Shown here in pieces: positions 41,743 to 50,602 of a stretch of 64,000 nucleotides of DNA (its first letter is position 1; each line of letters starts with the position of its first letter). Position numbers and translations under genes: made by a program. The notes beneath the pieces are model-generated. The model was not told where the DNA came from. It was given only the letters and a program-made list of their open reading frames with translations, and searched no databases. Origin of the DNA: Paenibacillus sp. HWE-109 (lineage in GTDB: Bacteria; Bacillota; Bacilli; Paenibacillales; NBRC-103111). The DNA is taken from NCBI RefSeq assembly GCF_022163125.1, contig NZ_CP091881.1, positions 2,480,001 to 2,544,000 of the forward strand, read 5' to 3'.

Positions 41743-41925
41743 TAAGGGAACTCTGATCCGCTATTTCGGCAAATTGCAGGGATGCGAGGGTCATAGCGGA
41801 ACTACAGGGTCTTATTTCCTCGAAAAGCGCTGAATTTCCCTCTAAACAGCAAAATAGCGTACTATAGTTCCCTCAACCTCGAGATAATGACGTTTCTGGC
41901 TGAAATAGAGGATTGACGTTCACTT
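41743..41925. repeat. Degenerate member of the GGGAACT/CGCTAT intergenic repeat family
   Basis: A forward module AAGGGAACTCTGATCCGCTA (41743-41762) and a reversed module AATAGCGTACTATAGTTCCC (41852-41871), plus ATAGAGGATTGACGTTC, resemble the modules of the 229-bp repeats at 23099 and 50603, but the spacing and internal sequence have diverged. It directly follows the hydrolase stop codon. Confidence 0.6.
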
Positions 41926-41985
41926 ATCTCTTGGTAAGGCAGCTGAGCAACTCTTCGGGTTGGTTCTAAAGATGTTTTAAATGTC

Positions 41986-42012
41986 AAAAACCTAGCCAGC
42001 GGCTAGGTTTTC
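41986..42012. terminator. Bidirectional terminator
   Basis: AAAACCTAGCC and GGCTAGGTTTT form a perfect 11-bp stem with an AGC loop. It is the first clear terminator after the PdxS-MOSC-hydrolase unit. Confidence 0.75.
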
Positions 42013-42061
42013 TAATATTATGGGCGTTGTGGTAAATAGGTAAGCTACAAGTGCTTGTTTC

Positions 42062-42088
42062 CGCTAAGTTCGTGACATGAACTTAGCG
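42062..42088. repeat. 10-bp perfect hairpin
   Basis: CGCTAAGTTC and GAACTTAGCG pair around 7 nt, just before the second copy of the CAAATATGCACTTTCAG repeat. Confidence 0.5.
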
Positions 42089-42097
42089 AAATTCGAT

Positions 42098-42119
42098 CAA
42101 ATATGCACTTTCAGCTGCC
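42098..42119. repeat. Short dispersed repeat, copy 2 (first copy at 7219-7240)
   Basis: CAAATATGCACTTTCAG, one variable base, T, GCC, as at 7219-7240. Between it and the heptamer array (42120-42336) lies low-complexity DNA with a 9-bp-like CCTTGAAG/CCCTGAAG repetition at about 42205-42240 and no supportable gene. Confidence 0.5.
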
Positions 42120-42336
42120 TTATTTCCCATGTCGAGCTATGTGGCAGGGTAAGGGGGGCTTCCTTAAGGCTTATGGCCTTGGGGGGAGCCGGAAAGTACT
42201 GAAGCTTTGAGGCCTTGAAGCCCTGAAGCCTTGAAGCTCTGTCCGACCCCTGAACCCTAGATCACTCAAACCCTGAACTTCGAACTCGGAACCCCGACTC
42301 CCTGCCCCCCGAACCTGACTCTCCAGATTCCAAACC

Positions 42337-42890
42337 GCAGAGCGCCGACCGCAGAGCGCCGACCGCAGAGCGCCGACCGCAGACCGCAGAGCGCAAGCGC
42401 AGACCGCAGACCGCAGGCTGCAGAGCGCAGAGCGCAGACCGCAGACCGCAGAGCGCAGCCCGTGGACCTCAGAGCGCCGACCGCAAAGCGCAGAGCGCAG
42501 AGCGTAGACCGCAGAGCGCAGAGCGCAGAGCGCAGAGCGCAGAGCGCAGGCCGCAGAGCGCATAGCGCAGAGAGCATAGCGCAGAGAGCATAGCGCATAG
42601 CGTAGAGCGCAGACCGCATAGCGTAGAGCGCAGACCGCAGAGCGCAGAGCGCAGAGCGCAGGCCGCAGAGCGCAGCCCGTGGACCGCAGAGAGCAGAGCG
42701 CAGACCGCAAAGCGCAGATCGCAGAGCGCAGACCGCAGAGCGCAGAGTGCAGACCGCAGAGCGCAGTCCGCAAAGCCCAGAGCGCAGAGCGTAGACCGCA
42801 GAGCGCAGAGCGCAGAGAGCAGAGCGCAGCCCGCAGAGCGCATAGCGCAAAGCGCAGACCGCAAAGCCCAACCCGCAACCCCCAACCCCA
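42337..42890. repeat. Heptanucleotide tandem repeat array (GCAGASC)n, about 79 units
   Basis: About 554 bp built of a 7-bp unit, GCAGAGC or GCAGACC, with scattered variants (GCATAGC, GCAAAGC, GCGTAGA, GCAGGCC) and a phase slip at a few places. Some longer blocks are themselves duplicated, for example the GCCCGTGGACC block near 42456 and 42675 and the GCATAGC/GCAGAGA block near 42560-42620. Because the unit contains no stop on the minus strand in any phase, three long overlapping frames appear there, all repeating ALRSALC. They are a by-product of the repeat, not genes. The adjacent 42891-43085 holds nothing I recognise. Confidence 0.9.
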
Positions 42891-43085
42891 GCACTTACGA
42901 ACTCAGTAACCCTTATTTGATCAAAATGGTTCAATTTGAAAAGATAACGAATTCCAGATGCGTTATTGCAAGAAATTAACCACCATTCCGCCCAAAAAAT
43001 GCATCATAACGCTAATTCAGTTCGTTAGATTTTTAAAGCAGCCATTTTCGCCTCAATAAGCATCATGCAGTTCGTAAGCGGTGAG

Positions 43086-43190
43086 CGTTGTTGTAGTTGA
43101 TGTTGCTGTTGCTGTTGTTATAGTTGTAGTTGATGATGTTGATGTTGATGTTGATGTTGATGTTGCTGTTGATGTTGCTGTTGATGTTGA
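43086..43190. repeat. Trinucleotide/hexanucleotide microsatellite (GTTGAT/GTTGCT type)
   Basis: About 105 bp of repeated TTG, ATG and CTG triplets, mostly GATGTTGATGTTGCTGTT patterns, ending 10 bp after the stop codon of the minus-strand glycosidase gene. It would form slippery, low-complexity 3' untranslated RNA. Confidence 0.85.
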
Positions 43191-43199
43191 GGCGCCATT

Positions 43200-45167
43200 T
43201 CAATATTCGATAACAACCATTTGATGCAGATCCAGCTTAGGGACAGTAAAGGTGAGCAGCTGTTCTCTGGTCTCGAAAGCCAATGGCTCCATCTGTGGAG
43301 CTAAATAAACATCAGTTGCCGCTTCCGGGATTCGGATGGCAACGTTTATTTGATAGAGAGGTACAATATCCTCGATGACCTCGATATCTTTGCCGCGTTT
43401 GACAGGGGAAGCATAGAGCAGATGCTGCACGTATCGCTTCTCCGATATTTGTTTCGTCAATGTCGCAATTCCTTGTGCGGGCAAATTGGTTTGTAAGGTT
43501 TTATGTTCCATTAGAAGTCTATCTAAAGCATATTGTACGGATTCCTTGAGTGCTAGGCTGCCCATTTTCGCATAATCATCGAAGACGTCCCAGGCGAAAT
43601 AAATGCCAGAAGCACTTTCAACCATGCCAGGACCTGCATGATGATGACGGCTTGGCGTATGCTGATGTGAGCAAAAGGTGAAAACATCCCGATTGAAATA
43701 GGGGTTTTCCCGTTGACCTAATTCCACGCCGCCGTCAAGCTCAATTTTCTGGCCGAGGGAATAGAAGACGAAGGCGGCGTTCCTAAGATTCGCTAACGCA
43801 AAATGAGGACGGAAGTAATCCGGTTTGTACGGATTCTCACAAACCCATTTCACGCCTAAGTCGATGGCGAAAGCATCACCCGCTTCATTTAATCCGGATT
43901 TACCAGTTGCTAATAGTTTGCCGCCGTTAAGTAGGAAGGCCTGCAATTTCTTCTTTAAAGCTTCATGAATGACGATGCGGTCAGGGAGAATGATAACTTT
44001 GTATGGGTCAAAATGTTGATCCAGATCAATAACATCGAATAGATACTTGCTTTCCAAGAGCATTCTCACTGCGCCTGCATCGGATTGTAATTTGGTGCTG
44101 TCTGCTGCATAATGAGCACCTGCGGCTTCTAGGCTTATTAAAGCAATATCAGCCACATTGTCGGCTTGTACACACCAGGCTTCCTTCGTTTGGACTTCTT
44201 GATAAGCTGCCCCGATTAAAGTGTAAGTAGCTTCATCCATGACACCGCTGGGGTGCAGTTGATCTCCGACAGAGCAGCGCGCCCCGTTAGCCAAGCTTAA
44301 AGCTGTTTCATATCTGAGGGCATTCGGATGCTTATATCCGCCAAATTCGCCCCAGCTTGTGTGAAATTTCCCGGTCATTCCGAGATAAGGTAAACCTAAG
44401 TTTTGCACATAGCGTGCAGATAGAGGGAAATGATCATAACCCCAACCCCCTGTCGGCAGAGATTCTAACTCTAAATGCGTATTCATCGCAGCCAAATCCC
44501 GACGTCCTCGCCGTATATGCCCCCCATTATGAAAAATAGGTGTCCCAGGCTTGATTGCATGGATAGTTTCGTTCACTCTGGCTGTGTAATTAGCATAGGT
44601 CAGTTCGCCTAATTCGAGCACAGCGTTCGGATCCCGTGGATCTTTGCCTTGCTCCAATAAGGAATTTATACAATTGTGACAATAACAATTCTTTACACCG
44701 ACAATGTCTAAGAAGATACCGTCTACGTCATAGTTGGTAACGACTTCTTTGATCTGCGACAGCAGAATTTCAAGATAAGGTGAGTTCATGCAAAACAGGT
44801 GATATCCTGGTTTCATGAAACCATTAACCCAACTAGTGCCATCCGTTTGATCACGAAAAAGCCATTCTGGATGCTTCCGGGCTAGTTTTTCATCTAAACC
44901 TGCTGAAAGGTAGACAGGTGTTTTCACATTGATATCATGTGCGGCCTCTATCATTGCTTGCAATAAATCAAAGGTAAGCCCTGGATGCATGTCATTAACT
45001 GCAGAGGGATGATAAGCCCATCCATGATGACATTTGGAGAAGACCGTAATGGAATCTACATGTCCGAGCTTGAGCATTTCTTGAAATTGTTTTTTCTCAA
45101 ATTGGGCACCAATGAGTTCAATTGCTTCTGAGGTATGGAAATCTAAATGCACTTGTCTGAATCTCAT
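43200..45167 (-). CDS. Putative glycoside hydrolase (GHL6-like barrel with GH42-type trimerisation domain)
   Basis: Cytoplasmic protein of 655 residues. The N-terminal about 320 residues look like the hypothetical glycosidase family GHL6: MRFRQVHLDFHTSE, KCHHGWAYHP, GLTFDLLQAMIEAAH, DVDGIFLDIVG with a likely catalytic aspartate, and CYCHNC. A beta-galactosidase trimerisation-like flavodoxin domain follows (about 340-480; KVIILPDRIVIHEALKKKLQAFLLNGGKLLATG), and then a beta-rich tail. AAAGGAG lies before the ATG. No signal peptide is seen. It is divergent from an AraC regulator. The substrate is unknown; alpha-fucosidase- or galactosidase-like activity is a guess. Confidence 0.8.
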   Translation of the reverse strand: MRFRQVHLDFHTSEAIELIGAQFEKKQFQEMLKLGHVDSITVFSKCHHGWAYHPSAVNDMHPGLTFDLLQAMIEAAHDINVKTPVYLSAGLDEKLARKHPEWLFRDQTDGTSWVNGFMKPGYHLFCMNSPYLEILLSQIKEVVTNYDVDGIFLDIVGVKNCYCHNCINSLLEQGKDPRDPNAVLELGELTYANYTARVNETIHAIKPGTPIFHNGGHIRRGRRDLAAMNTHLELESLPTGGWGYDHFPLSARYVQNLGLPYLGMTGKFHTSWGEFGGYKHPNALRYETALSLANGARCSVGDQLHPSGVMDEATYTLIGAAYQEVQTKEAWCVQADNVADIALISLEAAGAHYAADSTKLQSDAGAVRMLLESKYLFDVIDLDQHFDPYKVIILPDRIVIHEALKKKLQAFLLNGGKLLATGKSGLNEAGDAFAIDLGVKWVCENPYKPDYFRPHFALANLRNAAFVFYSLGQKIELDGGVELGQRENPYFNRDVFTFCSHQHTPSRHHHAGPGMVESASGIYFAWDVFDDYAKMGSLALKESVQYALDRLLMEHKTLQTNLPAQGIATLTKQISEKRYVQHLLYASPVKRGKDIEVIEDIVPLYQINVAIRIPEAATDVYLAPQMEPLAFETREQLLTFTVPKLDLHQMVVIEY

Positions 45168-45313
45168 TTTCTATTCTCCTTTAAAGTTAAATTCACTACT
45201 CTAACTGTACGGAGAATTACTCTATTCCACTAGCAAGGAAAACGACTATTAATAGCCTAATATCGACTTTAACTTATTTGTGATACGATAGGGACATGAG
45301 GTGATCAGAGCGA

Positions 45314-46183
45314 ATGCTATGCTTGGAGTTGACCATGCCGCCGCTCCCGCAGTTCGTTACCATCGGGCGAGCTAGGTGGGAACAGGGGATGCAGCATTTC
45401 CGGAGAACATTTGATGTTTATGACATGCTTTTTTGTACGAGTGGTGCTTTCTATATGTCGGAAGACGAGCAATCTTATGAAGTTCTGGCTGGACACATGT
45501 TAGTTCTGGAGGCAGGCAAAGAGCATTGGGGGTATCGGCCGACTGAGGTTAATTCGGATATCTATTGGGTGCATTTTGTTCATGAACGGCCGAATAGAAC
45601 CTTATTTCATGAAGAAATAGAGTGGACCTCTGTGATTAAAAAAGGAACGGATACCGACATCACGCCCTCTAAGCAAACGATGTATATTCCTAAATATACG
45701 TCACTTGATTTGGCGCCGATTATCCCCATTTTGGAAGAAATGTACGCCTTGCATAATCAATTTCAAGTAGAAAACGCGCTTGAGCTTCATGCGTTGTTAG
45801 GGCTTTTATTTAGCAAATTACAAAAATCAATACGCAATCGGCATACTTCGCGCTCCCAAACGATCTGTGACCGCGTGATGCAGTATTTGCAGGCAAGACG
45901 TCATGAACCGTATAAAGCCAGTGAGATGGAGCGAGAACTCCATTTCAATCCAGATTATTTGAATCGTTGTTTGAAGAAGCATGCGGGCATGACACCTGTC
46001 GAGTATTTGCATTATTTGCGGATCGAAGATGCCAAACTCTTATTAACGGGTACGGCACTGCCGGTAGAACATATTGCAGAGCAGATAGGTTTTCCCAATA
46101 GCAACTATTTTGTTCGGTTGTTTCATAGGAAAGTTGGCATGACGCCGGGGAGATTTCGGAAGATGTGTCAGGGTTACATGTAG
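45314..46183 (+). CDS. AraC-family transcriptional regulator
   Basis: Regulator of 289 residues. The N-terminal cupin-like sugar-sensing domain (about 10-160; DMLFCTSGAFYMSEDEQSYEVLAGHMLVLEAGKEHWGY) is followed by a double helix-turn-helix DNA-binding domain (about 190-285; LHFNPDYLNRCLKKHAGMTPVEYLHYLRIEDAKLLL and IGFPNSNYFVRLFHRKVGMTPGRFR). GAGGTGA lies before the ATG. It is divergent from the glycosidase gene. An AAGTTAAA at 45184-45191 and its inverse at 45268-45275 in the shared intergenic region are possible binding half-sites. Confidence 0.9.
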   Translation: MLCLELTMPPLPQFVTIGRARWEQGMQHFRRTFDVYDMLFCTSGAFYMSEDEQSYEVLAGHMLVLEAGKEHWGYRPTEVNSDIYWVHFVHERPNRTLFHEEIEWTSVIKKGTDTDITPSKQTMYIPKYTSLDLAPIIPILEEMYALHNQFQVENALELHALLGLLFSKLQKSIRNRHTSRSQTICDRVMQYLQARRHEPYKASEMERELHFNPDYLNRCLKKHAGMTPVEYLHYLRIEDAKLLLTGTALPVEHIAEQIGFPNSNYFVRLFHRKVGMTPGRFRKMCQGYM

Positions 46184-46211
46184 GCGGAAATTGAAAGGCT
46201 CAACATTTTTT

Positions 46212-46241
46212 TTTACATTTAGAACAAAAATCAGGTATTAT
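46212..46241 (+). promoter_or_regulatory. Sigma-A-like promoter of yeeI
   Basis: TTTACA (46212-46217) and TATTAT (46236-46241) are separated by 18 bp, with an A/T-rich surround, 35 bp before the yeeI start codon. Confidence 0.55.
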
Positions 46242-46276
46242 ATATAATGAAATTAAAAAAGAAAGTGGGATCACTC

Positions 46277-46987
46277 GTGGGCCGTAAGTGGAATAACATT
46301 AAAGAAAAGAAAGCTTCCAAAGATGCAAATACAAGTCGAATTTATGCCAAGTTCGGACTCGAAATTTATGTAGCAGCACGCAAGGGTGAACCAGACCCTG
46401 AATCGAATCGCGCTTTGAAAGTTGTCCTGGAGCGGGCCAAAACCTACAATGTGCCCAAAGCGATTATTGATCGCGCCATCGATAAAGCCAAAGGCAGCTC
46501 CGATGAAATCTATGTCGAGCTTCGCTATGAAGGATTCGGACCTAACGGTTCAATGGTCATTGTGGACACGTTGACGAATAATGTCAACCGCACGGCTTCA
46601 AGTGTTCGAGCGGCTTTTAGCAAAAACGGCGGCAATATGGGTGTAACAGGATCTGTTGCCTACATGTTCGATGCCACAGCTGTTATCGGTATTGAAGACA
46701 AGAGCATCGATGACATTATGGAATTTCTGCTGGAATCGGATGTTGATATTCGTGACATTATTGAAGAAGAAGGCATCGTGATGGTTTATGCCGATCCGGA
46801 GCAATTCCATGCTGTGCAAGAAGCATTCAAGAAAGCTGGCATCACGGAGTTCTCGATTGCGGAATTAACGATGTTGGCGCAAAACAATGTCACATTGCCA
46901 GATGATGGACAAGTCCAATTCGATAAATTAATTGACGCTTTGGAAGATTTAGAAGATGTACAACAGGTGTATCATAACGTTGAATAA
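46277..46987 (+). CDS. yeeI: YebC/PmpR-family protein, YeeI orthologue
   Basis: Cytoplasmic three-domain YebC-family protein of 236 residues. It agrees almost line by line with my memory of B. subtilis YeeI (GRKWNNIKEKKASKDANTSR, GPNGSMVIVDTLTNNVNRTA, GSVAYMFDATAVIG, and the end LEDLEDVQQVYHNVE). YebC proteins have been described as transcription regulators and more recently as factors that help ribosomes through proline-rich stretches. I use the GTG at 46277, which gives the usual GRKWNNIK start with AAGTGGG upstream; the ATG at 46247 would add ten residues. Monocistronic, with its own promoter and terminator. Confidence 0.95.
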   Translation: MGRKWNNIKEKKASKDANTSRIYAKFGLEIYVAARKGEPDPESNRALKVVLERAKTYNVPKAIIDRAIDKAKGSSDEIYVELRYEGFGPNGSMVIVDTLTNNVNRTASSVRAAFSKNGGNMGVTGSVAYMFDATAVIGIEDKSIDDIMEFLLESDVDIRDIIEEEGIVMVYADPEQFHAVQEAFKKAGITEFSIAELTMLAQNNVTLPDDGQVQFDKLIDALEDLEDVQQVYHNVE

Positions 46988-46993
46988 GACCTC

Positions 46994-47017
46994 AAACCGC
47001 GCATTGCGCGGTTTTTT
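46994..47017 (+). terminator. Terminator of yeeI
   Basis: AAACCGCGC and GCGCGGTTT pair perfectly over 9 bp around ATT and are followed by T residues. Confidence 0.9.
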
Positions 47018-47150
47018 ATTTTAGACAATAAAACTTCCTAGCATTAATCACATTATTCTGAAAATGAATCATTGCCAGACCTAAGTGCAGTGGCTAACAT
47101 GGTATCATAGCGATATTTAACGAATTCAGCATGATAAAGGGTGAGCAGCG

Positions 47151-48809
47151 ATGTATAAGATTCTGGTCGTGGATGATGAGCCAACGGTTAGCTCGGGGAT
47201 TAAGAACTATTTGATGAGATCGGAGCTGCAGATTGATCATGTAGAGACAGCTATCAATGGTTTTGAAGCGCTGGATTGTTTGCGGATGGACATTTATGAC
47301 CTCGTCTTAACTGACATTCAGATGGGCATGATGAACGGCATCGAATTGATGGAAGCAATCCTTCTGGAGCAGCCGCATCTGCCGGTTATCGTGATTTCTG
47401 CTCATGAGAAATTTGAATTTGCCAAGAGATCACTGCGTTTGGGTGCTAAGGATTACCTCATAAAACCAGTTGAACTGGATGAACTGATTCGCGTGGTGGG
47501 CAAAGCGCTGATAGAAAAGAAAGAAATAGGAAGACAAACGCTGCAGCGGCCAGAATCGACTTCCGCCATGGATAATCGCCTGCTCAAGAAACGGCATGAA
47601 GCTTTAATTGAGCTAGTTACGGAGAAAGATCTCCAGGAAAAGGATTATGCCGATCTGCTGCGTGAAATCGGCGGTCCACTGAAAGAAGAAGGCTATTGGT
47701 ACGGCATCGCGGCTGTACATTTGAATCTAAGCAAAGGCGGCTTCAGCAATCAGGATATAACGTTGGTAGATCGTAAACTATTGAAATATGCCTCGGTTAA
47801 TATTCTGGAGGAAAGCTTGTCGGACTGGTGCGGTGTTGCTTTTTACGGTTTCGGCAATCAGTTGGTTTGCGTCATTCAATTGAACGTTTCGGAGCCGCTA
47901 GATACGAGAATGTCTATGAATTCACAGCTTAATCTCATTGGTCAAACGATTATTATGAATCTCAAGCAATATTTGAATGTAGATGTGACAGTTGGTGTCA
48001 GCACGCTGAGTCCTGAAATTACAACGCTGCCTAGGCTCATGGAGGAGGCTAATGCTGCTATCGAGTGGAGGAAGCTGCATCCGAATAATAAGGTTCTCTA
48101 TTATGAGGATATGTCAGCCTTGGGCAATTTGCGAATGATGGAATGGGCAGCTCTGGTGGAAACAGTGGTCCTTCAATTAAAAACGGATACCGATGCTCAT
48201 TTGCCTGATGAGTTATATCATGTTGTCAAAGTATTGTCATCGCTCAAGAAATCAGATGGTTTATTTCACAGCTGTTTCGGTCTGTTGGTTTATCGGCTTT
48301 ATGGATTGCTTTTTGATAATGGGCAAGAGGCTAGCAGCAGCTTTCGCCACTATGATCCAGATGTTTATTACCGCGGCATGGATAGCAGCCAAAAGGTTGA
48401 TTGTCTAAAGTCGTATGTGCAAGGGCTTTCATCCTTAATTCGCGAAAGTATCAGCAAAAGGGATCAGACCGTTGTTTCCCGGATATCCGCCTACATTCAT
48501 CAACATTTCGGCAATCATGAGCTCAAGATTCAGGATATTGCCGGCGAGGTGCATTTCAGCGCAGCCTATGTGAGCTATCTATTTAAAAAAGAAACGAACA
48601 AAAACGTCTGGGACTATGTATCTGAAGTCCGTATTGAGGAGGCCAAGCATCTGCTGGCAACAACCGATTTGAAGAGGTACGAAATCTCCTACCAAGTCGG
48701 ATATCAATCGCCGGAGCATTTCAGTCGGATGTTCAAGCGATTCCTAGGCAGTTCACCGGCCGATTATCGCAAAGAGATCAGGGGGAATTCATCTGAGGCT
48801 CCAGTATAA
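47151..48809 (+). CDS. YesN-like response regulator (REC + AraC HTH)
   Basis: Two-component regulator of 552 residues. The receiver domain (1-120) has the acidic pocket VVDDE, phospho-acceptor Asp55 in LVLTDIQMG, and the lysine in DYLIKPVE. A long middle region of about 300 residues follows, and the C-terminal AraC helix-turn-helix pair is at about 450-545 (VHFSAAYVSYLFKKETNKNVWDYVSEVRIEEAKHLL and VGYQSPEHFSRMFKRFLGSSPADYRK). AAAGGGTGAG lies before the ATG. The partner kinase gene follows with almost no gap, and the transporter operon downstream is its probable target. Confidence 0.93.
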   Translation: MYKILVVDDEPTVSSGIKNYLMRSELQIDHVETAINGFEALDCLRMDIYDLVLTDIQMGMMNGIELMEAILLEQPHLPVIVISAHEKFEFAKRSLRLGAKDYLIKPVELDELIRVVGKALIEKKEIGRQTLQRPESTSAMDNRLLKKRHEALIELVTEKDLQEKDYADLLREIGGPLKEEGYWYGIAAVHLNLSKGGFSNQDITLVDRKLLKYASVNILEESLSDWCGVAFYGFGNQLVCVIQLNVSEPLDTRMSMNSQLNLIGQTIIMNLKQYLNVDVTVGVSTLSPEITTLPRLMEEANAAIEWRKLHPNNKVLYYEDMSALGNLRMMEWAALVETVVLQLKTDTDAHLPDELYHVVKVLSSLKKSDGLFHSCFGLLVYRLYGLLFDNGQEASSSFRHYDPDVYYRGMDSSQKVDCLKSYVQGLSSLIRESISKRDQTVVSRISAYIHQHFGNHELKIQDIAGEVHFSAAYVSYLFKKETNKNVWDYVSEVRIEEAKHLLATTDLKRYEISYQVGYQSPEHFSRMFKRFLGSSPADYRKEIRGNSSEAPV

Positions 48810-48810
48810 G

Positions 48811-50529
48811 ATGATTTTGGCATTTTGCCTGTTTATCATTGGGCCCTTTCTGCTCGTAGGCTGGTACTCCGCTTCGCGAACTTCCGCAACCATGAAGAAT
48901 GAGGTCGGAAAGACGATGCTTCAACTTGTGAAGCAGAATCATGCAACGATGGAGAACACCATGTCTTCTGCAAGGGACAAGACCGTCACTTTCTTGGATA
49001 ATCATTTTTTTAGCAATCCTAAACAATTTGCATTTTGGACGCATATTTCGTCGATTAGCGAGCTTAGTGAAGCGGATACGATTCTGGAACGCTGGTCATC
49101 GGATGGGACCGAATATACCTTATATTTGGAGAATAAAGGAGAGCAACCCTTTCCACTCAATGCGCTTTATAAAAACCAAGGCTTAATCTATCTGGATCAA
49201 GGAAGCCCTTATCCGGAATGGGCCGAGCAAACCCAAAAGGAAAAAGGGGCCGGAAGCATTCGCCTTGCTACAATGAGCAATGGACAATCGACCGTAAGTT
49301 TCACCAGAAGCATTCTGCATCCAGGGAAATATGACGAATCGATTGGTTTTCTCGTCGTTTCCAAACTGGAGGTTTTGCTGACCAAAAATATGGTTTCGGT
49401 TCAACTGCCTCCGAATGCCGGTGTCTATTTATTCGATGACCGAGACGAGCTTCTGATGCAGGCCGGGACCGGCACGATGGATCTTACGGAATTGCCGGAA
49501 AATATGCGCAATCAAACGTCTGGTTTCTATTTTGCCAATAGTCGGAATCATCAAGACTTGTACGCCATTTCCAATGATATAAATTTCAATACAAGATTAA
49601 TTTATAAAATACCTTTGGCGTCTATTATGGGCAATCAAACCGACTTTCAGCGGATGATTATGGTGATGCTGGCTGTCTACCTCCTGCTTGTGCTGCTATT
49701 CGTCTTATATTTGTTGCGCAATATTATTAAGCCGTTGGCCAAGCTGGTTATGTTCACCCGTTTATATGAGCCGGGGCGGCCCTTTGATTTTGGAAACCTA
49801 TCCTCGCGTGCCAGCACGGATGAATTCGGCGTCCTCTACAAAGCTTTCATTCGGATGACAGGCAGGCTGAATGACTCCATCGAAGAAAATTATGGGATGA
49901 AGATTAAGCAGAAGGAACAAGAACTGACTACACTGCATTCTCAAATTACGCCGCACTTATTGTATAACACGCTTGATTCTATTTATTGGTATGCGCTGGA
50001 AAGCGGCAATGAGGGTGTAGGCAGCATGGTCAAGGATTTATCGAAGCTGCTGCGCATCGGGCTAAGCAAAGGCAAGAGCATTATCTCTACCAGCGAAGAA
50101 TTGGAACATATTCAAGCCTACATTAGACTCCAGATGAAAAGGTATCCAGGAAACTTTGAAGTGTTCTGGGAGATAGAGGAAGGCATAGGCGCCTACACTA
50201 TGCCGAAGGTCCTCATCCAGCCCTTGGTTGAAAATGCTATTTTCCATGGCATTCAGAGCATGGATGGGGAAGGACATCTCTGGGTACGCATGCGACGCAG
50301 CGCAGAGGATGTCCATATTCTGGTAGAAGACAATGGGTTCATTCCGGTGAACCTTGATAAACTTCAAAGTATTGTACACGGTCACTTACAAGATAAGGGC
50401 TATGGCATCCGGAACGTTCACCAACGTATCCAACTGCATTATGGTGAAGGTTATGGTCTGAGTTATCGATTAAGAGAAGGCGGGGGCTTGATCGCCCACA
50501 TTGTTATACCTGCGCAGCCAAGTGAATAA
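48811..50529 (+). CDS. YesM-like sensor histidine kinase
   Basis: Membrane kinase of 572 residues (counted from the ATG at 48811). The first helix is at about residues 1-18 and the second at about 285-305. They enclose an extracellular sensor domain, followed by HAMP, the His_kinase domain (TPHLLYNTLDSIYW with His382, so Thr replaces the usual Asn before PH) and HATPase_c (PLVENAIFHG). The ATG has poor ribosome spacing. An in-frame CTG at 48793 lies correctly after AGGGGGA inside the response regulator gene and would give a normal MRLQYKMIL start, so the protein may be six residues longer. Confidence 0.9.
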   Translation: MILAFCLFIIGPFLLVGWYSASRTSATMKNEVGKTMLQLVKQNHATMENTMSSARDKTVTFLDNHFFSNPKQFAFWTHISSISELSEADTILERWSSDGTEYTLYLENKGEQPFPLNALYKNQGLIYLDQGSPYPEWAEQTQKEKGAGSIRLATMSNGQSTVSFTRSILHPGKYDESIGFLVVSKLEVLLTKNMVSVQLPPNAGVYLFDDRDELLMQAGTGTMDLTELPENMRNQTSGFYFANSRNHQDLYAISNDINFNTRLIYKIPLASIMGNQTDFQRMIMVMLAVYLLLVLLFVLYLLRNIIKPLAKLVMFTRLYEPGRPFDFGNLSSRASTDEFGVLYKAFIRMTGRLNDSIEENYGMKIKQKEQELTTLHSQITPHLLYNTLDSIYWYALESGNEGVGSMVKDLSKLLRIGLSKGKSIISTSEELEHIQAYIRLQMKRYPGNFEVFWEIEEGIGAYTMPKVLIQPLVENAIFHGIQSMDGEGHLWVRMRRSAEDVHILVEDNGFIPVNLDKLQSIVHGHLQDKGYGIRNVHQRIQLHYGEGYGLSYRLREGGGLIAHIVIPAQPSE

Positions 50530-50539
50530 GCAGCATTGG

Positions 50540-50564
50540 ATCCGGCGATATGCCGGATTTTTTT
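50540..50564 (+). terminator. Terminator after the YesN/YesM pair
   Basis: ATCCGGC and GCCGGAT form a 7-bp stem around GATAT and are followed by seven T residues, 11 bp after the kinase stop. Confidence 0.85.
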
Positions 50565-50602
50565 GTGATTTTGGAGACCCGAAAGAAAGTCGGAGGCTAC
50601 CC

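Noticed and set aside
42337..42890. CRISPR-like array
   Set aside because: The units are contiguous 7-bp repeats without unique spacers, and no cas genes are present.
42171..42934. Three long minus-strand reading frames (235, 222 and 141 codons) across the heptamer array
   Set aside because: They repeat ALRSALC in all three phases because the 7-bp unit lacks stops on that strand; no ribosome site, no non-repetitive domain.
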